Shown here piece after piece: positions 25,182-33,967 of a DNA stretch of 64,000 nucleotides. Origin of the DNA: Corallococcus caeni (GTDB lineage Bacteria; Myxococcota; Myxococcia; Myxococcales; Myxococcaceae). Position numbers and translations under genes: made by a program. The notes beneath the pieces were generated by a model. It did no database searches, had not been told where the DNA came from, and saw nothing but the letters and a program-made list of their open reading frames with translations. The stretch's first letter is position 1. The number at the start of each line of letters is the position of its first letter. Location of the stretch: positions 124,001 through 188,000 of the forward strand of contig NZ_BTTW01000010.1 of the NCBI RefSeq assembly GCF_036245865.1. The letters are read 5' to 3'.

Positions 25182-26516
25182 ATGTCGCTGAGGAGCCTGG
25201 AGCAACCCATCCCCCGTGCCCGCGAGGCCTCGCCCTGGAAGGCCCGTGCCTGGCGGGAGCTGGAGGCGGGGCGCGAACGCATCCAGGCGATGCTCGCGCC
25301 GCTGCCGGAGGCGGAGCTGATGCGGCAGCACTCGCCGCTCATGTCCCCGCTGGTCTGGGACGTGGCCCACGTGGCCAACTATGAAGAGCAGTGGCTGTTG
25401 CGCACGCTGGGGGCCCCGGCCTTCACGGACCCCGCGTTCGACGCCATCTACGACGCCTTCCGCCACCCGCGCGGCACCCGCGCCACGCTGCCCCTGCTGG
25501 AGCCGGAGGCCGCCTGGGCCTACGCCACCCGCGTGCGCTCGGCCGTGGCCGCGCACCTGGAGACGCTGCCCGAGGACAGCGCGGATCCGCTGCTCCACGG
25601 CGGCTTCGTCTTCGGCATGGTGGCGCAGCACGCGCAGCAGCACGCGGAGACGCTGGCCGCCACGCTGCAACTGATGACGCAGGTGGAGTACCGCCCGCTG
25701 GAGGGGCCCCGCCCCCGGCCCGGCGCCGTGCCCCAGCACGAGGTCTTCATCCCGGGCGGCCCGGTGCACCTGGGCAGCGACGACGCGTGGGCCTACGACA
25801 ACGAGCGCCCCCGGCACGTCGTGGACGTGGCGCCCTTCCTCCTGGACGCGCACCCCGTCACCACGGGGGACTTCCTCGTGTTCGTGGAGTCCGGCGGCTA
25901 CGAGGATCCGCGGTGGTGGGATCCGAAAGGCTTCGCCTGGATTCAAGCGGAGCGGATCCGCCACCCGCTCTTCTGGATCCCGCAGGGGAACCACGTCTGG
26001 CTGCGCCGCCGCTTCGGCACGGTGGAGCCGCTGCCCAAGGACGAACCGGTGCAGCACGTGTCCTGGTACGAGGCGGACGCGTACGCGCGCTGGGCCGGCA
26101 AGCGCCTGCCCACGGAGGCCGAGTGGGAGAAGGCCGCGCAGGGCAGTGACGGCGTCTCTCGCGCGCACCCCTGGGGGGACGCCGCGCCCACGGACGCGCA
26201 CGCCAACCTGGGCGGGACGCGCTGGGGCCCGTCGCCCGTGGGCAGCCACCCCGCGGGACGCAGCGCGGACGGTGTCTTCGGCCTCCTGGGCGACGTCTGG
26301 GAATGGACCGCCAGCGACTTCCAGCCGTACGCGGGCTTCCAGGCCTTTCCGTACCGCGAGTACTCGGAGGTCTTCTTCGGCGACGCGTCCAAGGTGCTGC
26401 GGGGCGGCGCCTGGGCGAGCGCGCCGGTGGCAGTGCGCAACAGCTTCCGCAACTGGGATTTCCCCATCCGCCGGCAGATCTTCGCCGGCTTTCGCTGTGC
26501 ACGGGACGTGAGGTGA
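25182..26516 (+). CDS. egtB: Hercynine oxygenase EgtB-type, ergothioneine biosynthesis, 444 aa
   Basis: EgtB is an iron enzyme that joins hercynine to cysteine or gamma-glutamylcysteine as a sulfoxide. The N-terminal DinB_2 domain carries the iron ligands: H63 in WDVAHVANYEEQW, and HX3HXE at H150/H154/E156. The C-terminal FGE-sulfatase domain spans residues ~185-440 with RLPTEAEWEKAA and GLLGDVWEWTASDF, closing in KVLRGGAWASAP. The start ATG at 25182 is clear. egtD follows 7 bp downstream, making a two-gene operon. No egtA, egtC or egtE is next to it, so those steps must be encoded elsewhere. A related selenoneine-type enzyme (SenA) shares this fold; the egtD neighbour supports ergothioneine. 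Confidence 0.9.
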   Translation: MSLRSLEQPIPRAREASPWKARAWRELEAGRERIQAMLAPLPEAELMRQHSPLMSPLVWDVAHVANYEEQWLLRTLGAPAFTDPAFDAIYDAFRHPRGTRATLPLLEPEAAWAYATRVRSAVAAHLETLPEDSADPLLHGGFVFGMVAQHAQQHAETLAATLQLMTQVEYRPLEGPRPRPGAVPQHEVFIPGGPVHLGSDDAWAYDNERPRHVVDVAPFLLDAHPVTTGDFLVFVESGGYEDPRWWDPKGFAWIQAERIRHPLFWIPQGNHVWLRRRFGTVEPLPKDEPVQHVSWYEADAYARWAGKRLPTEAEWEKAAQGSDGVSRAHPWGDAAPTDAHANLGGTRWGPSPVGSHPAGRSADGVFGLLGDVWEWTASDFQPYAGFQAFPYREYSEVFFGDASKVLRGGAWASAPVAVRNSFRNWDFPIRRQIFAGFRCARDVR

Positions 26517-26523
26517 GGGTCGC

Positions 26524-27546
26524 ATGAGGATGAGGACGGAGCAGGGCGAGTCACGCGTCGCGGAAGGCGGCTCGGGGCCGGGCGTGAAGGTGGACGTGCA
26601 CGTGAAGCCCGGGGACGCGCAGCGCGCGCTCCGCGCGGAGGTGCTGGAGGGGCTGTGCCGCGGGCCCAAGGAGCTGAGCCCCAAGTGGCTCTACGACGAG
26701 CGCGGCAGCCAGCTCTTCGACGACATCACCCGCCTGCCGGAGTACTACCCGACGCGCCGCGAGCGCGAAATCCTCCGCGCCCACGCGGACGACGTCGCGC
26801 GGCTGAGCGGCGCGGACACGCTGGTGGAATTGGGCAGCGGCACCAGTGAGAAGACGCGCCTCTTGCTGGACGCCATGGACGCGGCCGGGCAGCTCCAGCG
26901 CTTCGTGCCCTTCGACGTGAGCGAGGCGTTCCTGCGCAAGGCCGCGGAGAACCTCTCGCGCGAGTACCCGCGCATCACCGTGCACGCGGTGGTGGGCGAC
27001 TTCGAGCAGCACCTGGGCCGCATCCCGGGCGGCGGCCGGCGGCTCGTCGCGTTCCTGGGCGGCACCATCGGCAACCTGAAGCCCGCGCAGCGCGCGCTGT
27101 TCCTGCGCGAGCTGGCGTCGGGGCTCAAGCCGGGGGACGGGCTCTTGCTGGGCACGGACCTCATCAAGGACCGCGAGCGCCTCTTCGCCGCCTACAACGA
27201 CAGCGCGGGCGTGACGGCGGACTTCAACCGCAACGTGCTGCGCGTGCTCAACCGCGAGCTGAAGGCGGACTTCGACCCGGAGGCCTTCGAGCACCTGGCC
27301 CCGTTCGACGAGGCGAACAAGTGGATTGAGATGCGGCTCATCTCCCGCAAGGCCCAGTCCGTGTGGCTGGCGGACCTGGGGCGGCGCGTGGACTTCGCGG
27401 AGGGCGAATGTCTGCGCACGGAGGTGAGCTGCAAGTTCTGTCGCGAGCAGGTGCAGGCGGAGCTCAGCGACGCGGGCCTCGACCTGGCCGCGTGGTGGAC
27501 GGACGCGGAAGGGGACTTCGCGCTGTCGCTGGCGATGAAGCGCTGA
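26524..27546 (+). CDS. egtD: L-histidine N-alpha-methyltransferase EgtD, 340 aa
   Basis: EgtD makes hercynine by trimethylating the amino group of histidine with S-adenosylmethionine. The family signatures are present: SPKWLYDERGSQLFDDITRLPEYYPTRRE (residues 52-80), SAM loop VELGSGTSEKTRLLL (101-115), and FLGGTIGNL, GTDLIKD and YNDSAGVTADFNRNVL further on. The C-terminus ends with AWWTDAEGDFALSLAMK, as expected. It is the second gene of the egtB-egtD pair and ends before a hairpin terminator. Confidence 0.93.
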   Translation: MRMRTEQGESRVAEGGSGPGVKVDVHVKPGDAQRALRAEVLEGLCRGPKELSPKWLYDERGSQLFDDITRLPEYYPTRREREILRAHADDVARLSGADTLVELGSGTSEKTRLLLDAMDAAGQLQRFVPFDVSEAFLRKAAENLSREYPRITVHAVVGDFEQHLGRIPGGGRRLVAFLGGTIGNLKPAQRALFLRELASGLKPGDGLLLGTDLIKDRERLFAAYNDSAGVTADFNRNVLRVLNRELKADFDPEAFEHLAPFDEANKWIEMRLISRKAQSVWLADLGRRVDFAEGECLRTEVSCKFCREQVQAELSDAGLDLAAWWTDAEGDFALSLAMKR

Positions 27547-27572
27547 ACCCGGAGTGGCTGGGAGGAGGGGCC

Positions 27573-27600
27573 GCCCGGCGCTGCTTCCAGCGCGCCGGGC
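27573..27600. terminator. Hairpin terminator after egtD
   Basis: A perfect 9-bp stem, GCCCGGCGC at 27573-27581 pairing with 27592-27600, around a 10-base loop. It lies 26 bp after the egtD stop and before the end of the convergent small gene (27641), so it may act on both strands. Confidence 0.55.
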
Positions 27601-27640
27601 CCGGGCCCGAATCCGGGGGACGACAGGTGCCGCGGACGGC

Positions 27641-27832
27641 CTAGCGGCGGCGCGGCGGATTGCGACGCACGGGCACCGGCACCGGGGCCGGCTGCTGCGC
27701 CGGGCGGGTCCACGCGGCCCAGAGCGCCGCCGCCGCGGTGATGACCAGTCCCCCCGCCGCTGCTAGCTGCTCACCCAGCGGCCCGATCTCCACGGCGGCC
27801 AGGGGGAGGGGAAGCATCTCGGTGAGCGTCAT
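27641..27832 (-). CDS. Small single-pass membrane protein, 63 aa
   Basis: ATG at 27832 is preceded by AAGGAG with 8 bases of spacing, a good ribosome site, which supports a real gene. One hydrophobic helix (LAAAGGLVITAAAALWAAW, residues ~28-46) is followed by a proline/arginine tail, consistent with a small inner-membrane protein with its C-terminus in the cytoplasm. No family recognised. Convergent with egtD. Confidence 0.55.
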   Translation of the reverse strand: MTLTEMLPLPLAAVEIGPLGEQLAAAGGLVITAAAALWAAWTRPAQQPAPVPVPVRRNPPRRR

Positions 27833-28099
27833 GCGCGGACTCCTTACGAGGGGGCACAGCGTGAAGGCCGGGGCCGGGCGGGCGCTCGACACAGGCCGGG
27901 AAGGCTAAGGTTAGGAAGTCGGACGGCTTTGGGGAAGTCCTGGAGACCTCAGCTGGCGGGGCGTGGACGGAATTGCACCCCGGGCCGGTCCCGAAGTCCA
28001 TCCCCTCCCCGTGCCAGTCGCCAGAAACATCACCCGTCTCACGTAATGGGGACACCCGGGCCGCGCAGGACGTTCCCGAAATGCTCCGGGCGCTGTCGC

Positions 28100-28549
28100 T
28101 TATCGGCCTTCCGGGTGGCGCTTCTTCCACTCCACCTTCATGCAGTGGTCCTGCACCACGCGGATCCCCGCGCGGGCCAGCCGCTCGGCCGCGGCGTCGT
28201 TGCGGATGCCCAGCTGGAACCACACGGCATGCGGCTTCTTCGCCAGCATCGCGTCCACGTGCGCGTCGATGTCGCCAGGCCGCAGGAAGACCTGCACCAC
28301 GTCCACCTCTCCGGGCACGTCCTTCACCGACGCTGAGATGGGCTCGCCCAGGATGCTCCCCTGCTCGCCGTGCGTGGGTACGGGCAGCACGGTGAAGCCG
28401 TGGTCCTTGAGGAACTTCGGGATGGCGTGCGCGGGCTTGTCCGCCTGGGCCTCCGGGCGGATGCCCAGCACGGCGACGCGCTTCGTGCGCGCGAGCAGCG
28501 CGTCGATGCCCGCCGCGTCTTCGATGAGGTTCTTGCGCCAGTCGTCCAT
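28100..28549 (-). CDS. CoA-binding domain protein (YccU/CoA_binding_2 family), 149 aa
   Basis: A single Rossmann domain: RVAVLGIRPEAQADKPAHAIPKFLKDHGFTVLPV forms the first beta-alpha-beta unit, and EVDVVQVFLRPGDIDAHVD, KPHAVWFQLGI and IRVVQDHCMKVEW complete it. The family binds CoA and perhaps assists acyl transfer; its precise role is not established. It ends well away from other genes; the lipoprotein gene on its right is on the same strand with a 45-bp gap, so the bacM unit may read into it. Confidence 0.88.
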   Translation of the reverse strand: MDDWRKNLIEDAAGIDALLARTKRVAVLGIRPEAQADKPAHAIPKFLKDHGFTVLPVPTHGEQGSILGEPISASVKDVPGEVDVVQVFLRPGDIDAHVDAMLAKKPHAVWFQLGIRNDAAAERLARAGIRVVQDHCMKVEWKKRHPEGR

Positions 28550-28594
28550 GGGTTGCGCGCTCCTTCTGGAAGGAGGCCGCGAGCCCGGTGGACT

Positions 28595-29164
28595 TCAGCG
28601 GGGCGCGGCCTGGACCTGGATGGTACGGCAGGCCTCGGTGGCCAGGCGGACTTCCTCGCTGGAAGCGCCGGGCAGGCTGGCGCAGAGGAACAGGTCGTCC
28701 CCCACGCGCCGGGCGCCGAAGAACGCGGGCGCCTCCGCGCCCAGGCCGCCGTCACCCAGTGACGGGGCCATGGTCACGCGCAGCAGGGAGAAGGAAGGGG
28801 TGTCCTCTTCCTGGTCCAGCGACAGCGTGAACTGCTTCATCTGCTGACGGACGGTGTCCGCCAGCTTCTCCGAGGAGGGCATGTCCTCACCCTGCCCCGG
28901 CTTCAAATCCACGCGCAGCGCCGGGCGGCCGGGAGGGCCCGCCTGGAAGCTGCCGTCGGTGGCCACCTGCGCGGACCATCCCGGCGGCAGCGGCACCTTC
29001 ACGCCCGAGCGCAGCCCCGCGTCCTCCGTCAGCCCTTCGACGGACGGCTTCTCCTCCGAGCAGCCCTTGCAGCCGCCCCACAGGACGCCGAGCGAGACGA
29101 GCGAGACGAGCCCGAGGCGTTCAAGCCCCGGGACCTTCCGCGCGCTGGACGCGGGCACGCGCAC
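28595..29164 (-). CDS. Lipoprotein downstream of bacM, 189 aa
   Basis: Signal with LVSLVSLGVLWGGC, lipidated at the first cysteine of GGCKGC. After an acidic linker (EEKPSVEGLTEDAGL) a compact alpha/beta region runs to the C-terminus (GWSAQVATDGSF, PALRVDLKPG, SFSLLRVTMAPS, DLFLCASLPG). The start is GTG at 29164, only 2 bp after the bacM stop, so it is cotranscribed with parA-parB-bacM and may be translationally coupled. No function is known; the neighbour suggests a role at the cell envelope near the pole or bactofilin filaments, which is speculation. Confidence 0.75.
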   Translation of the reverse strand: MRVPASSARKVPGLERLGLVSLVSLGVLWGGCKGCSEEKPSVEGLTEDAGLRSGVKVPLPPGWSAQVATDGSFQAGPPGRPALRVDLKPGQGEDMPSSEKLADTVRQQMKQFTLSLDQEEDTPSFSLLRVTMAPSLGDGGLGAEAPAFFGARRVGDDLFLCASLPGASSEEVRLATEACRTIQVQAAPR

Positions 29165-29166
29165 CG

Positions 29167-29613
29167 CTACTTCTTCTCTCCGGGCGCGGGCGGGTTTCCG
29201 CCGCCCTTGCCCTGGCTCCGCATCTTGGAATTGCCGTCGAAGGACGCGCCGCGCTCCATGGTCAGCGCCGGCGACTCGATGTCGCCGCGGATCTGCCCCG
29301 TCGCCTTCAGCTCGATGAGCTGCGTGGCGCGCACGTTGCCTTCCACGGTGCCGTTGATGATGACGGTGCCGGCCTGGATATCCCCGTTCACCTGGGCGCC
29401 ATCACCAATCACGAGCACGTCCTTGGTGATGATCTGCCCCTTGAACTTGCCGTCGATGCGGACCTGCCCTTCGAAGGAGAGCTTCCCCTCGAACTCGCTT
29501 CCCTTACCCAGAAGCGTGTGAACCTCACCCGGACGCGTTGACACGAAATCCTCCTCCCGTTTGAACAGGGGCTTGCTGGGTGCTTCGTCCTTCTTCCCGC
29601 CAAGGAGCGCCAC
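29167..29613 (-). CDS. bacM: Bactofilin, BacM-like, 148 aa
   Basis: The central DUF583 right-handed beta-helix core is clear: LGKGSEFEGKLSFEGQ, VRIDGKFKGQIITKDVLVIGDGAQVNGD and VIINGTVEGNVRATQLIELKATGQIRGDIESPALTMERGASFDG. The N-terminal tail is charged and the C-terminus proline/glycine-rich, as in other bactofilins that form non-polar filaments without nucleotide. The start is GTG, with AAGGAG of the parB stop region 7 bases upstream. In M. xanthus BacM lies next to parAB and is needed for rod shape; the same order here supports the name. Confidence 0.92.
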   Translation of the reverse strand: MALLGGKKDEAPSKPLFKREEDFVSTRPGEVHTLLGKGSEFEGKLSFEGQVRIDGKFKGQIITKDVLVIGDGAQVNGDIQAGTVIINGTVEGNVRATQLIELKATGQIRGDIESPALTMERGASFDGNSKMRSQGKGGGNPPAPGEKK

Positions 29614-29616
29614 GCC

Positions 29617-30564
29617 CTACTCCTTCCTCAGAAGCTTCAACAGCCTGTCCAGGTCATCGTAGGAGAAGAAGTCGACTTCCAGGGTGCCTTTTCCCGGGCT
29701 TTTCTCCGTCAGACGAACCTTGGTGCCCAACCGGCGCTGCAGCTCCTCGGTGAGCGACTTCACCTGGGGGCTCACCTTGGGCGCCGGCTTCCCGGCGTCC
29801 TTGCCGCCCTTCGCGGACTTGCCCTGCTGCACCAGCCGCTCCGTGTCGCGCACGGACAGCTTCTTCTCCGTCACCTGCTTCGCCAGGTTCTGGAGCTCCG
29901 GCAGCCGGGGCACGCCCAGGAGCGCGCGCGCGTGGCCCATGGACAGCGACCCGTCCGCCACCATGGCCTTCACGTCCGGGGGCAGGGCCAGGAGGCGCAG
30001 CGCGTTCGCGACGGTGGAGCGCTCCTTGCCCACCTTCTGGGCCACCTGCTCCTGCGTGAGCTTGAACTCCTCCACCAGGCGCCGGTAGCCGTCCGCCTCT
30101 TCGATGGGGTTCAGGTCCGCGCGCTGGAGGTTCTCCACCAGGGCGAGCTCGAAGGACTCCGCCTCCGTGACCTCGCGCACGATGGCGGGGATCTCCTTGA
30201 GCCCCGCGGCCTGGGAGGCGCGCCAGCGGCGCTCGCCCGCGATGATGAGGTAGCCGTCACCGCCCTTGTTCGGGTTCTTGCGGACGAGGATGGGCTGGAG
30301 CAGGCCCTGCGCCTTGATGGACTCGGTGAGCTCGTGGAGCTTCGTCTCGTCGAAGTGGCGGCGGGGCTGGAGCGTGTCGCGGTGGATGGACTCGATGGCC
30401 AGCTTGAGCACGCCGGCCTTCGGAGGCGCGGCGGGCGCCGGAGCGGCGGGGGCGGCCTGGGGGATGAGGGCGGAGAGGCCCCGGCCCAGGGCGCGCTTCT
30501 GGGTGTCTGCGTTCTTCTGCACGGCGGTTGGGAACTCCCGCGCCAGCGTGGGGCCGGCGAGCAT
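29617..30564 (-). CDS. parB: Chromosome-partitioning protein ParB, 315 aa
   Basis: ParB binds parS and slides on DNA as a CTP-dependent clamp, recruiting SMC. The N-terminal motif KRALGRGLSALIPQ (residues 23-36) is the ParA-activating peptide. The CTP-binding motifs GERRWRAS (110-117) and ENLQRADLNPIEEA (144-157) are present, and the HTH region includes LTQEQVAQKVGKERSTVANALRLL. The C-terminal dimer domain ends in SYDDLDRLLKLLRK. Start is uncertain: ATG 30564, or GTG 30522, which is closer to the conserved ALGRGL motif. It sits 65 bp downstream of parA; bacM follows 3 bp after the stop. Confidence 0.95.
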   Translation of the reverse strand: MLAGPTLAREFPTAVQKNADTQKRALGRGLSALIPQAAPAAPAPAAPPKAGVLKLAIESIHRDTLQPRRHFDETKLHELTESIKAQGLLQPILVRKNPNKGGDGYLIIAGERRWRASQAAGLKEIPAIVREVTEAESFELALVENLQRADLNPIEEADGYRRLVEEFKLTQEQVAQKVGKERSTVANALRLLALPPDVKAMVADGSLSMGHARALLGVPRLPELQNLAKQVTEKKLSVRDTERLVQQGKSAKGGKDAGKPAPKVSPQVKSLTEELQRRLGTKVRLTEKSPGKGTLEVDFFSYDDLDRLLKLLRKE

Positions 30565-30629
30565 GGGCCTGGTGGTTCACGGCGAACCGGGCACCCGGTC
30601 CCGCCATTCACGTCTAATAAGGAGGGCGG

Positions 30630-31430
30630 TCAGGCGACCCGGCGCTTGGACGGCTTGGGCGAGTCCCGGCGCATCAGCTCGCGGCCCAGGGCGAGGTAGC
30701 TCTCGCAGCCCTTCGACTTGATGTCATAGAGGATGATCGGCTTGCCGAAGGACGGGCACTCGGACAGGCGCACGTTGCGCGGCACGACGGCCTGGAAGAC
30801 CTGGTCCTTGAAGTAGCCGCGCACCTCGTCCACGACCTGGTGGGCGATGTTCGCCCGCGCGTCGAACATGGTGAGCAGGATGCCCTCCATCTTCAGCGAG
30901 GGGTTGAGCCCCTGCTTGACCAGGTCGATGGTGTGCGTGAGCTGGGAGAGGCCCTCGAGCGCGTAGTACTCGCACTGCAGCGGGATGAGGACGGAGTCCG
31001 CGGTCACCAGCGCGTTGAGCGTGAGCAGGCCGAGCGAGGGCGGACAGTCGATGATGATGTAGTCGTACTTGTCCTTGAGCGGCAGCAGGGCTTCGCGCAG
31101 GCGGAACTCGCGGCGCTCCTGGTTCACCAGTTCCACCTCCGCGCCGGTGAGGTCGGGCGTGGCGGGGATGACCTGGAGGAAGCGCAGCTCGGTGGGGTGG
31201 ATGAGCTCGGAGGCGGGACGGCCGCCGAGGAGCGCGTCGTAGACGGTGCCGTTGAGGGAGTCGCGCTTGAGGCCCAGGCCGCTGCCCGCGTTGCCCTGGG
31301 GGTCCATGTCCACCAGCAGGGTGCGGCGCTCCGCGGACGCGAGGCTCGCGGCGAGGTTGATGGCGGTGGTGGTCTTGCCCACCCCGCCCTTCTGGTTGGA
31401 GATGCAGATGATACGACCCACGTGGCCCAT
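30630..31430 (-). CDS. parA: Chromosome-partitioning ATPase ParA, 266 aa
   Basis: A ParA/MinD-type ATPase with the deviant Walker A KGGVGKTT at residues 14-21, Walker A' in LLVDMDPQGNAGSGLGL, and Walker B in YDYIIIDCPPSLGLLTLNAL. It forms ATP-bound dimers on the nucleoid that pull ParB-parS complexes apart. The ATG at 31430 has no longer plausible alternative. parB follows downstream and the parS array begins 330 bp upstream, so ParB spreading could bear on its own promoter. Confidence 0.96.
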   Translation of the reverse strand: MGHVGRIICISNQKGGVGKTTTAINLAASLASAERRTLLVDMDPQGNAGSGLGLKRDSLNGTVYDALLGGRPASELIHPTELRFLQVIPATPDLTGAEVELVNQERREFRLREALLPLKDKYDYIIIDCPPSLGLLTLNALVTADSVLIPLQCEYYALEGLSQLTHTIDLVKQGLNPSLKMEGILLTMFDARANIAHQVVDEVRGYFKDQVFQAVVPRNVRLSECPSFGKPIILYDIKSKGCESYLALGRELMRRDSPKPSKRRVA

Positions 31431-31761
31431 CCTCTCTCGCCCCGGCTGACGCCAGAGCCCCGCCCGCGGTTCGCGCGGACGTGCGCGCGAATCGGGGCCT
31501 GATCAGGCAGCTAGCACGGGGTTCGAGGACGGATCAATTTCCCATCCGTAAGCAGGCCCCTCCCGCTGCCCGGCCCCTCGCTCGGGGGCCTATGCGTGGC
31601 CGCGAGGGGGTGGGAATGGGCGCGGAGGAGGGGGTCGGGGCGTGCCTGCTCGGCTGCTCTTGGGCGGGGGTTTTCGGGCCGGCGGCGGGTGGTTGGTTTT
31701 TTCAGGGGGTCGCGCGGGGCGAACTTCGGGGTCGGGCTCCGGAGGGTTTCACGGGTCCGCC

Positions 31762-31775
31762 GTTTCACGTGGAAC
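31762..31775. promoter_or_regulatory. parS: parS site, one-mismatch variant
   Basis: Reads GTTTCACGTGGAAC: one half follows the widespread Bacillus-type parS (GTTTCAC) and the other the myxobacterial half (GTGGAAC). It is the site nearest to parA, 332 bp upstream of its start. Confidence 0.8.
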
Positions 31776-32332
31776 GGGCTGGCCCCACGGGTCCGTGAAG
31801 CCGGCGGAGTTCGCGGGGGCCGGGGCGTCGCGGATGCGGGGCGCGGGTTCCGGATGGGCGGCCAGTTCGAGATTCGGGGTCGGTGGTGTGGAAGCCGTGC
31901 TGTCGGTCCGGGTGCCCGCGTCGGCGTTGGGGCGGAGTCGTTCCGAACGGCCAGCGACCGCGCGTTCCGCATCCGCGTTTCATGGGCCTGACCTTCAACG
32001 TCAGCGATTCATGAGGAGTGGCTCCGCTACCGCGCCGGGTTCCGTGACGGCATCGCCGCGACGAGCATGGAAGGAGCCGCATGCGCGCGTGTGGACTTCG
32101 CGCGGTTCGCGGCAGCACCGGATGGCGTCCGGTTCGACGCGCCCTCCGGATGCCCTTCTTCGCTCCGCCCCCCGGATGCGCTCCCCTCCTCCGCGTCCTC
32201 CGGATGCACTCCCCTCCTCCGCGTTTTCGCGGCGCCGACGTCGGCGTGCGCGATGCCGCAATGGCCGGGACCGCCGCGGCGTCATGTCGGCCCATCGTTG
32301 GAGGATCCGGCTGGGCGATGGCCGCGCCCGTG

Positions 32333-32346
32333 GTTCCACGTGGAAC
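32333..32346. promoter_or_regulatory. parS: parS site, perfect
   Basis: Perfect palindrome GTTCCACGTGGAAC, flanked G and A. It stands alone, 558 bp from the previous site. Confidence 0.9.
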
Positions 32347-32756
32347 ACGCATCGGCGAGGACATGCGCCATCGACCATCCATGCCGACTCCGTTGATGGG
32401 CTGGCCGTTCCTGAGTCCCACCGGAGGCATGAACCACCGCGCCTGGAGCGGCCCCCATCCTCACGGCTCCGCGTCCGTCCGGGCTGCGGATGCACCGGCG
32501 TGCTCCGCGCGCGGAACGGAATGGATGGAGCTGCCGGGCATCCCCATGGAACGGCGAAGAGGTCGACCGAAGTCATCGACCTGAGGCTGTCGCTGAGGCT
32601 GTCGGCTTCGGTTCGCGGAGCCGCGCTTCACGACGACCGCGTCACGGGATGCGGGTCCGTGCTCATCACACGTGACGGCGCCGGCGTTCAGGTCAGCGCC
32701 GCACGGAAGTAGCGGGTCGTAACGGCGCGGCGGTCCCCGCTTCGGACCGGCCATGC

Positions 32757-32770
32757 GTTTCACGTGGAGC
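32757..32770. promoter_or_regulatory. parS: parS site, two-mismatch variant
   Basis: Reads GTTTCACGTGGAGC; differs from the palindrome at positions 4 and 13. The central CACGTG is intact, so weak ParB binding is likely. Confidence 0.65.
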
Positions 32771-33016
32771 ACGCGCCATGTCGTGGCGCCCACCACGCCG
32801 CGAAGCACGGCCCGGCGCCTACCGCGAACCACGCCAGCCGAAGCGACCTTCTGAAGACGTGTCGCCTCACCCCTCATCCCCACGCGAGCACGGTGCCGCG
32901 CACGGGAGGTCCGAAGCCTTCCCACCGAAGGCGGTCTTTCCACATGAAGGGTGCGCCGGCGGCGCTGGTTCGCTTCACGGACCGGAGAAGTCGAAGGCGC
33001 TCCATCCAGGCCGGGC

Positions 33017-33030
33017 GTTCCACGTGGAAC
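33017..33030. promoter_or_regulatory. parS: parS site, perfect
   Basis: Perfect palindrome GTTCCACGTGGAAC, flanked C and A; the first of the dense group at 33.0-34.0 kb. Confidence 0.9.
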
Positions 33031-33176
33031 ACGCTCACGCATGGATGGGCGCACGATGAGGCGACGGCCCGTCATCCGGCGTGGGCCCGTTCCTGCCATC
33101 ACGAGCACTCGCGCGACGACTGACCTTCGGCCGCACATGGCCGCGCCCGCCCCCCATGCGGAGGACACGACAGGAC

Positions 33177-33190
33177 GTTCCACGTGGAAC
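33177..33190. promoter_or_regulatory. parS: parS site, perfect
   Basis: Perfect palindrome; its flank (CAGGA before, ACGCCAACG after) is nearly the same as at 33,279, so the two probably arose by local duplication. Confidence 0.9.
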
Positions 33191-33278
33191 ACGCCAACGC
33201 TTTCACGAGCACTCGCGCGACGACGGTCCTTCAACTGGCGTGGCCCCGAGCGACCCCGTGCGGAGAACACGACAAGAC

Positions 33279-33292
33279 GTTCCACGTGGAAC
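33279..33292. promoter_or_regulatory. parS: parS site, perfect
   Basis: Perfect palindrome 102 bp after the previous site, inside a duplicated unit of about 100 bp. Confidence 0.9.
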
Positions 33293-33379
33293 ACGCCGAC
33301 GCCTTTACGAGCACTCGCGCGACGACGGTCTTTCAGCTGGCGTAGCCCCAACCGACACCAGCGCGGGCGCTGACAGGAC

Positions 33380-33393
33380 GTTCCGCGTGGAGC
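33380..33393. promoter_or_regulatory. parS-like site, degenerate
   Basis: Reads GTTCCGCGTGGAGC, two mismatches including one in the central hexamer. It is 101 bp after the preceding site and has the same CAGGAC left flank, so it looks like a decaying copy of the repeated unit. Confidence 0.55.
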
Positions 33394-33483
33394 ACGCCAA
33401 CGCCATCGCCATCACCCGCTGCGGCAACCGCTCGTGAGTAGGCGCAGGTCCATCCAACACGGAGCAGTGAAGACAGGGCGGGC

Positions 33484-33497
33484 GTTCCACGTGGAAC
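33484..33497. promoter_or_regulatory. parS: parS site, perfect
   Basis: Perfect palindrome GTTCCACGTGGAAC, flanked C and A, 104 bp after the degenerate copy, keeping the roughly 100-bp periodicity. Confidence 0.9.
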
Positions 33498-33689
33498 ACG
33501 CGCACGTCATCGCGGCCGCTCGTCGCGACGGCCTTGAGGCAGTTCGCGTGGACGACGCCGGCTCAAGCCACGGATCCGATGCGGGACGTGCCCCCTGGAA
33601 CGCGCTCAAGCCGTTGCACGCACAGCGCTTCAAAAGAACGGTCCGCGCTTCCTAGGAACGAACTCACCATGGACCAGACCCAAGTGGAG

Positions 33690-33703
33690 GTTCCACGTGG
33701 AAC
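33690..33703. promoter_or_regulatory. parS: parS site, perfect
   Basis: Perfect palindrome, flanked G and A, 206 bp (about two units) after the previous site. A remnant with three mismatches (GTGCCCCCTGGAAC, from 33,588) lies midway. Confidence 0.9.
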
Positions 33704-33849
33704 ACGCAGGCGGCTTCTCAGCACCATGCCCGTTGAAGACACCGCAGCCAGGGCCGGCGGATCCCCATGGAACACGCGCGCTTCTTCAAGCACCACGAAC
33801 CGGGGGAGCGGTCTTCATTCTCCGGCGCGTGGTGCTGCGCCAGGCATGA

Positions 33850-33863
33850 GTTTCCCGTGGAGC
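33850..33863. promoter_or_regulatory. parS-like site, degenerate
   Basis: Reads GTTTCCCGTGGAGC with three mismatches; another decayed copy lies at 33,760 (GATCCCCATGGAAC). Probably non-functional. Confidence 0.4.
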
Positions 33864-33953
33864 AGGGCCACGCATCTACATGGCCTCGCTGCGCGGAACG
33901 GTCAGTGCTTGAAGTGGATGTGCTCGTCATCCGCCGTGCATCGAAGTCGGGAC

Positions 33954-33967
33954 GTTCCACGTGGAAC
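33954..33967. promoter_or_regulatory. parS: parS site, perfect
   Basis: Perfect palindrome, flanked C and A but followed by GG rather than the usual CG. Confidence 0.9.

Noticed and set aside
32537-32550. Further parS-like sequence (CATCCCCATGGAAC)
   Set aside because: Four mismatches from the palindrome; too weak to call as a site, although it may be an old decayed copy.
31642-32712. 356-residue open frame in the parS region
   Set aside because: No start with a ribosome site, biased composition (Arg/Ser/Pro), and it passes through parS palindromes, which translate to fixed peptides in different frames. Judged a shadow of GC-rich non-coding DNA.
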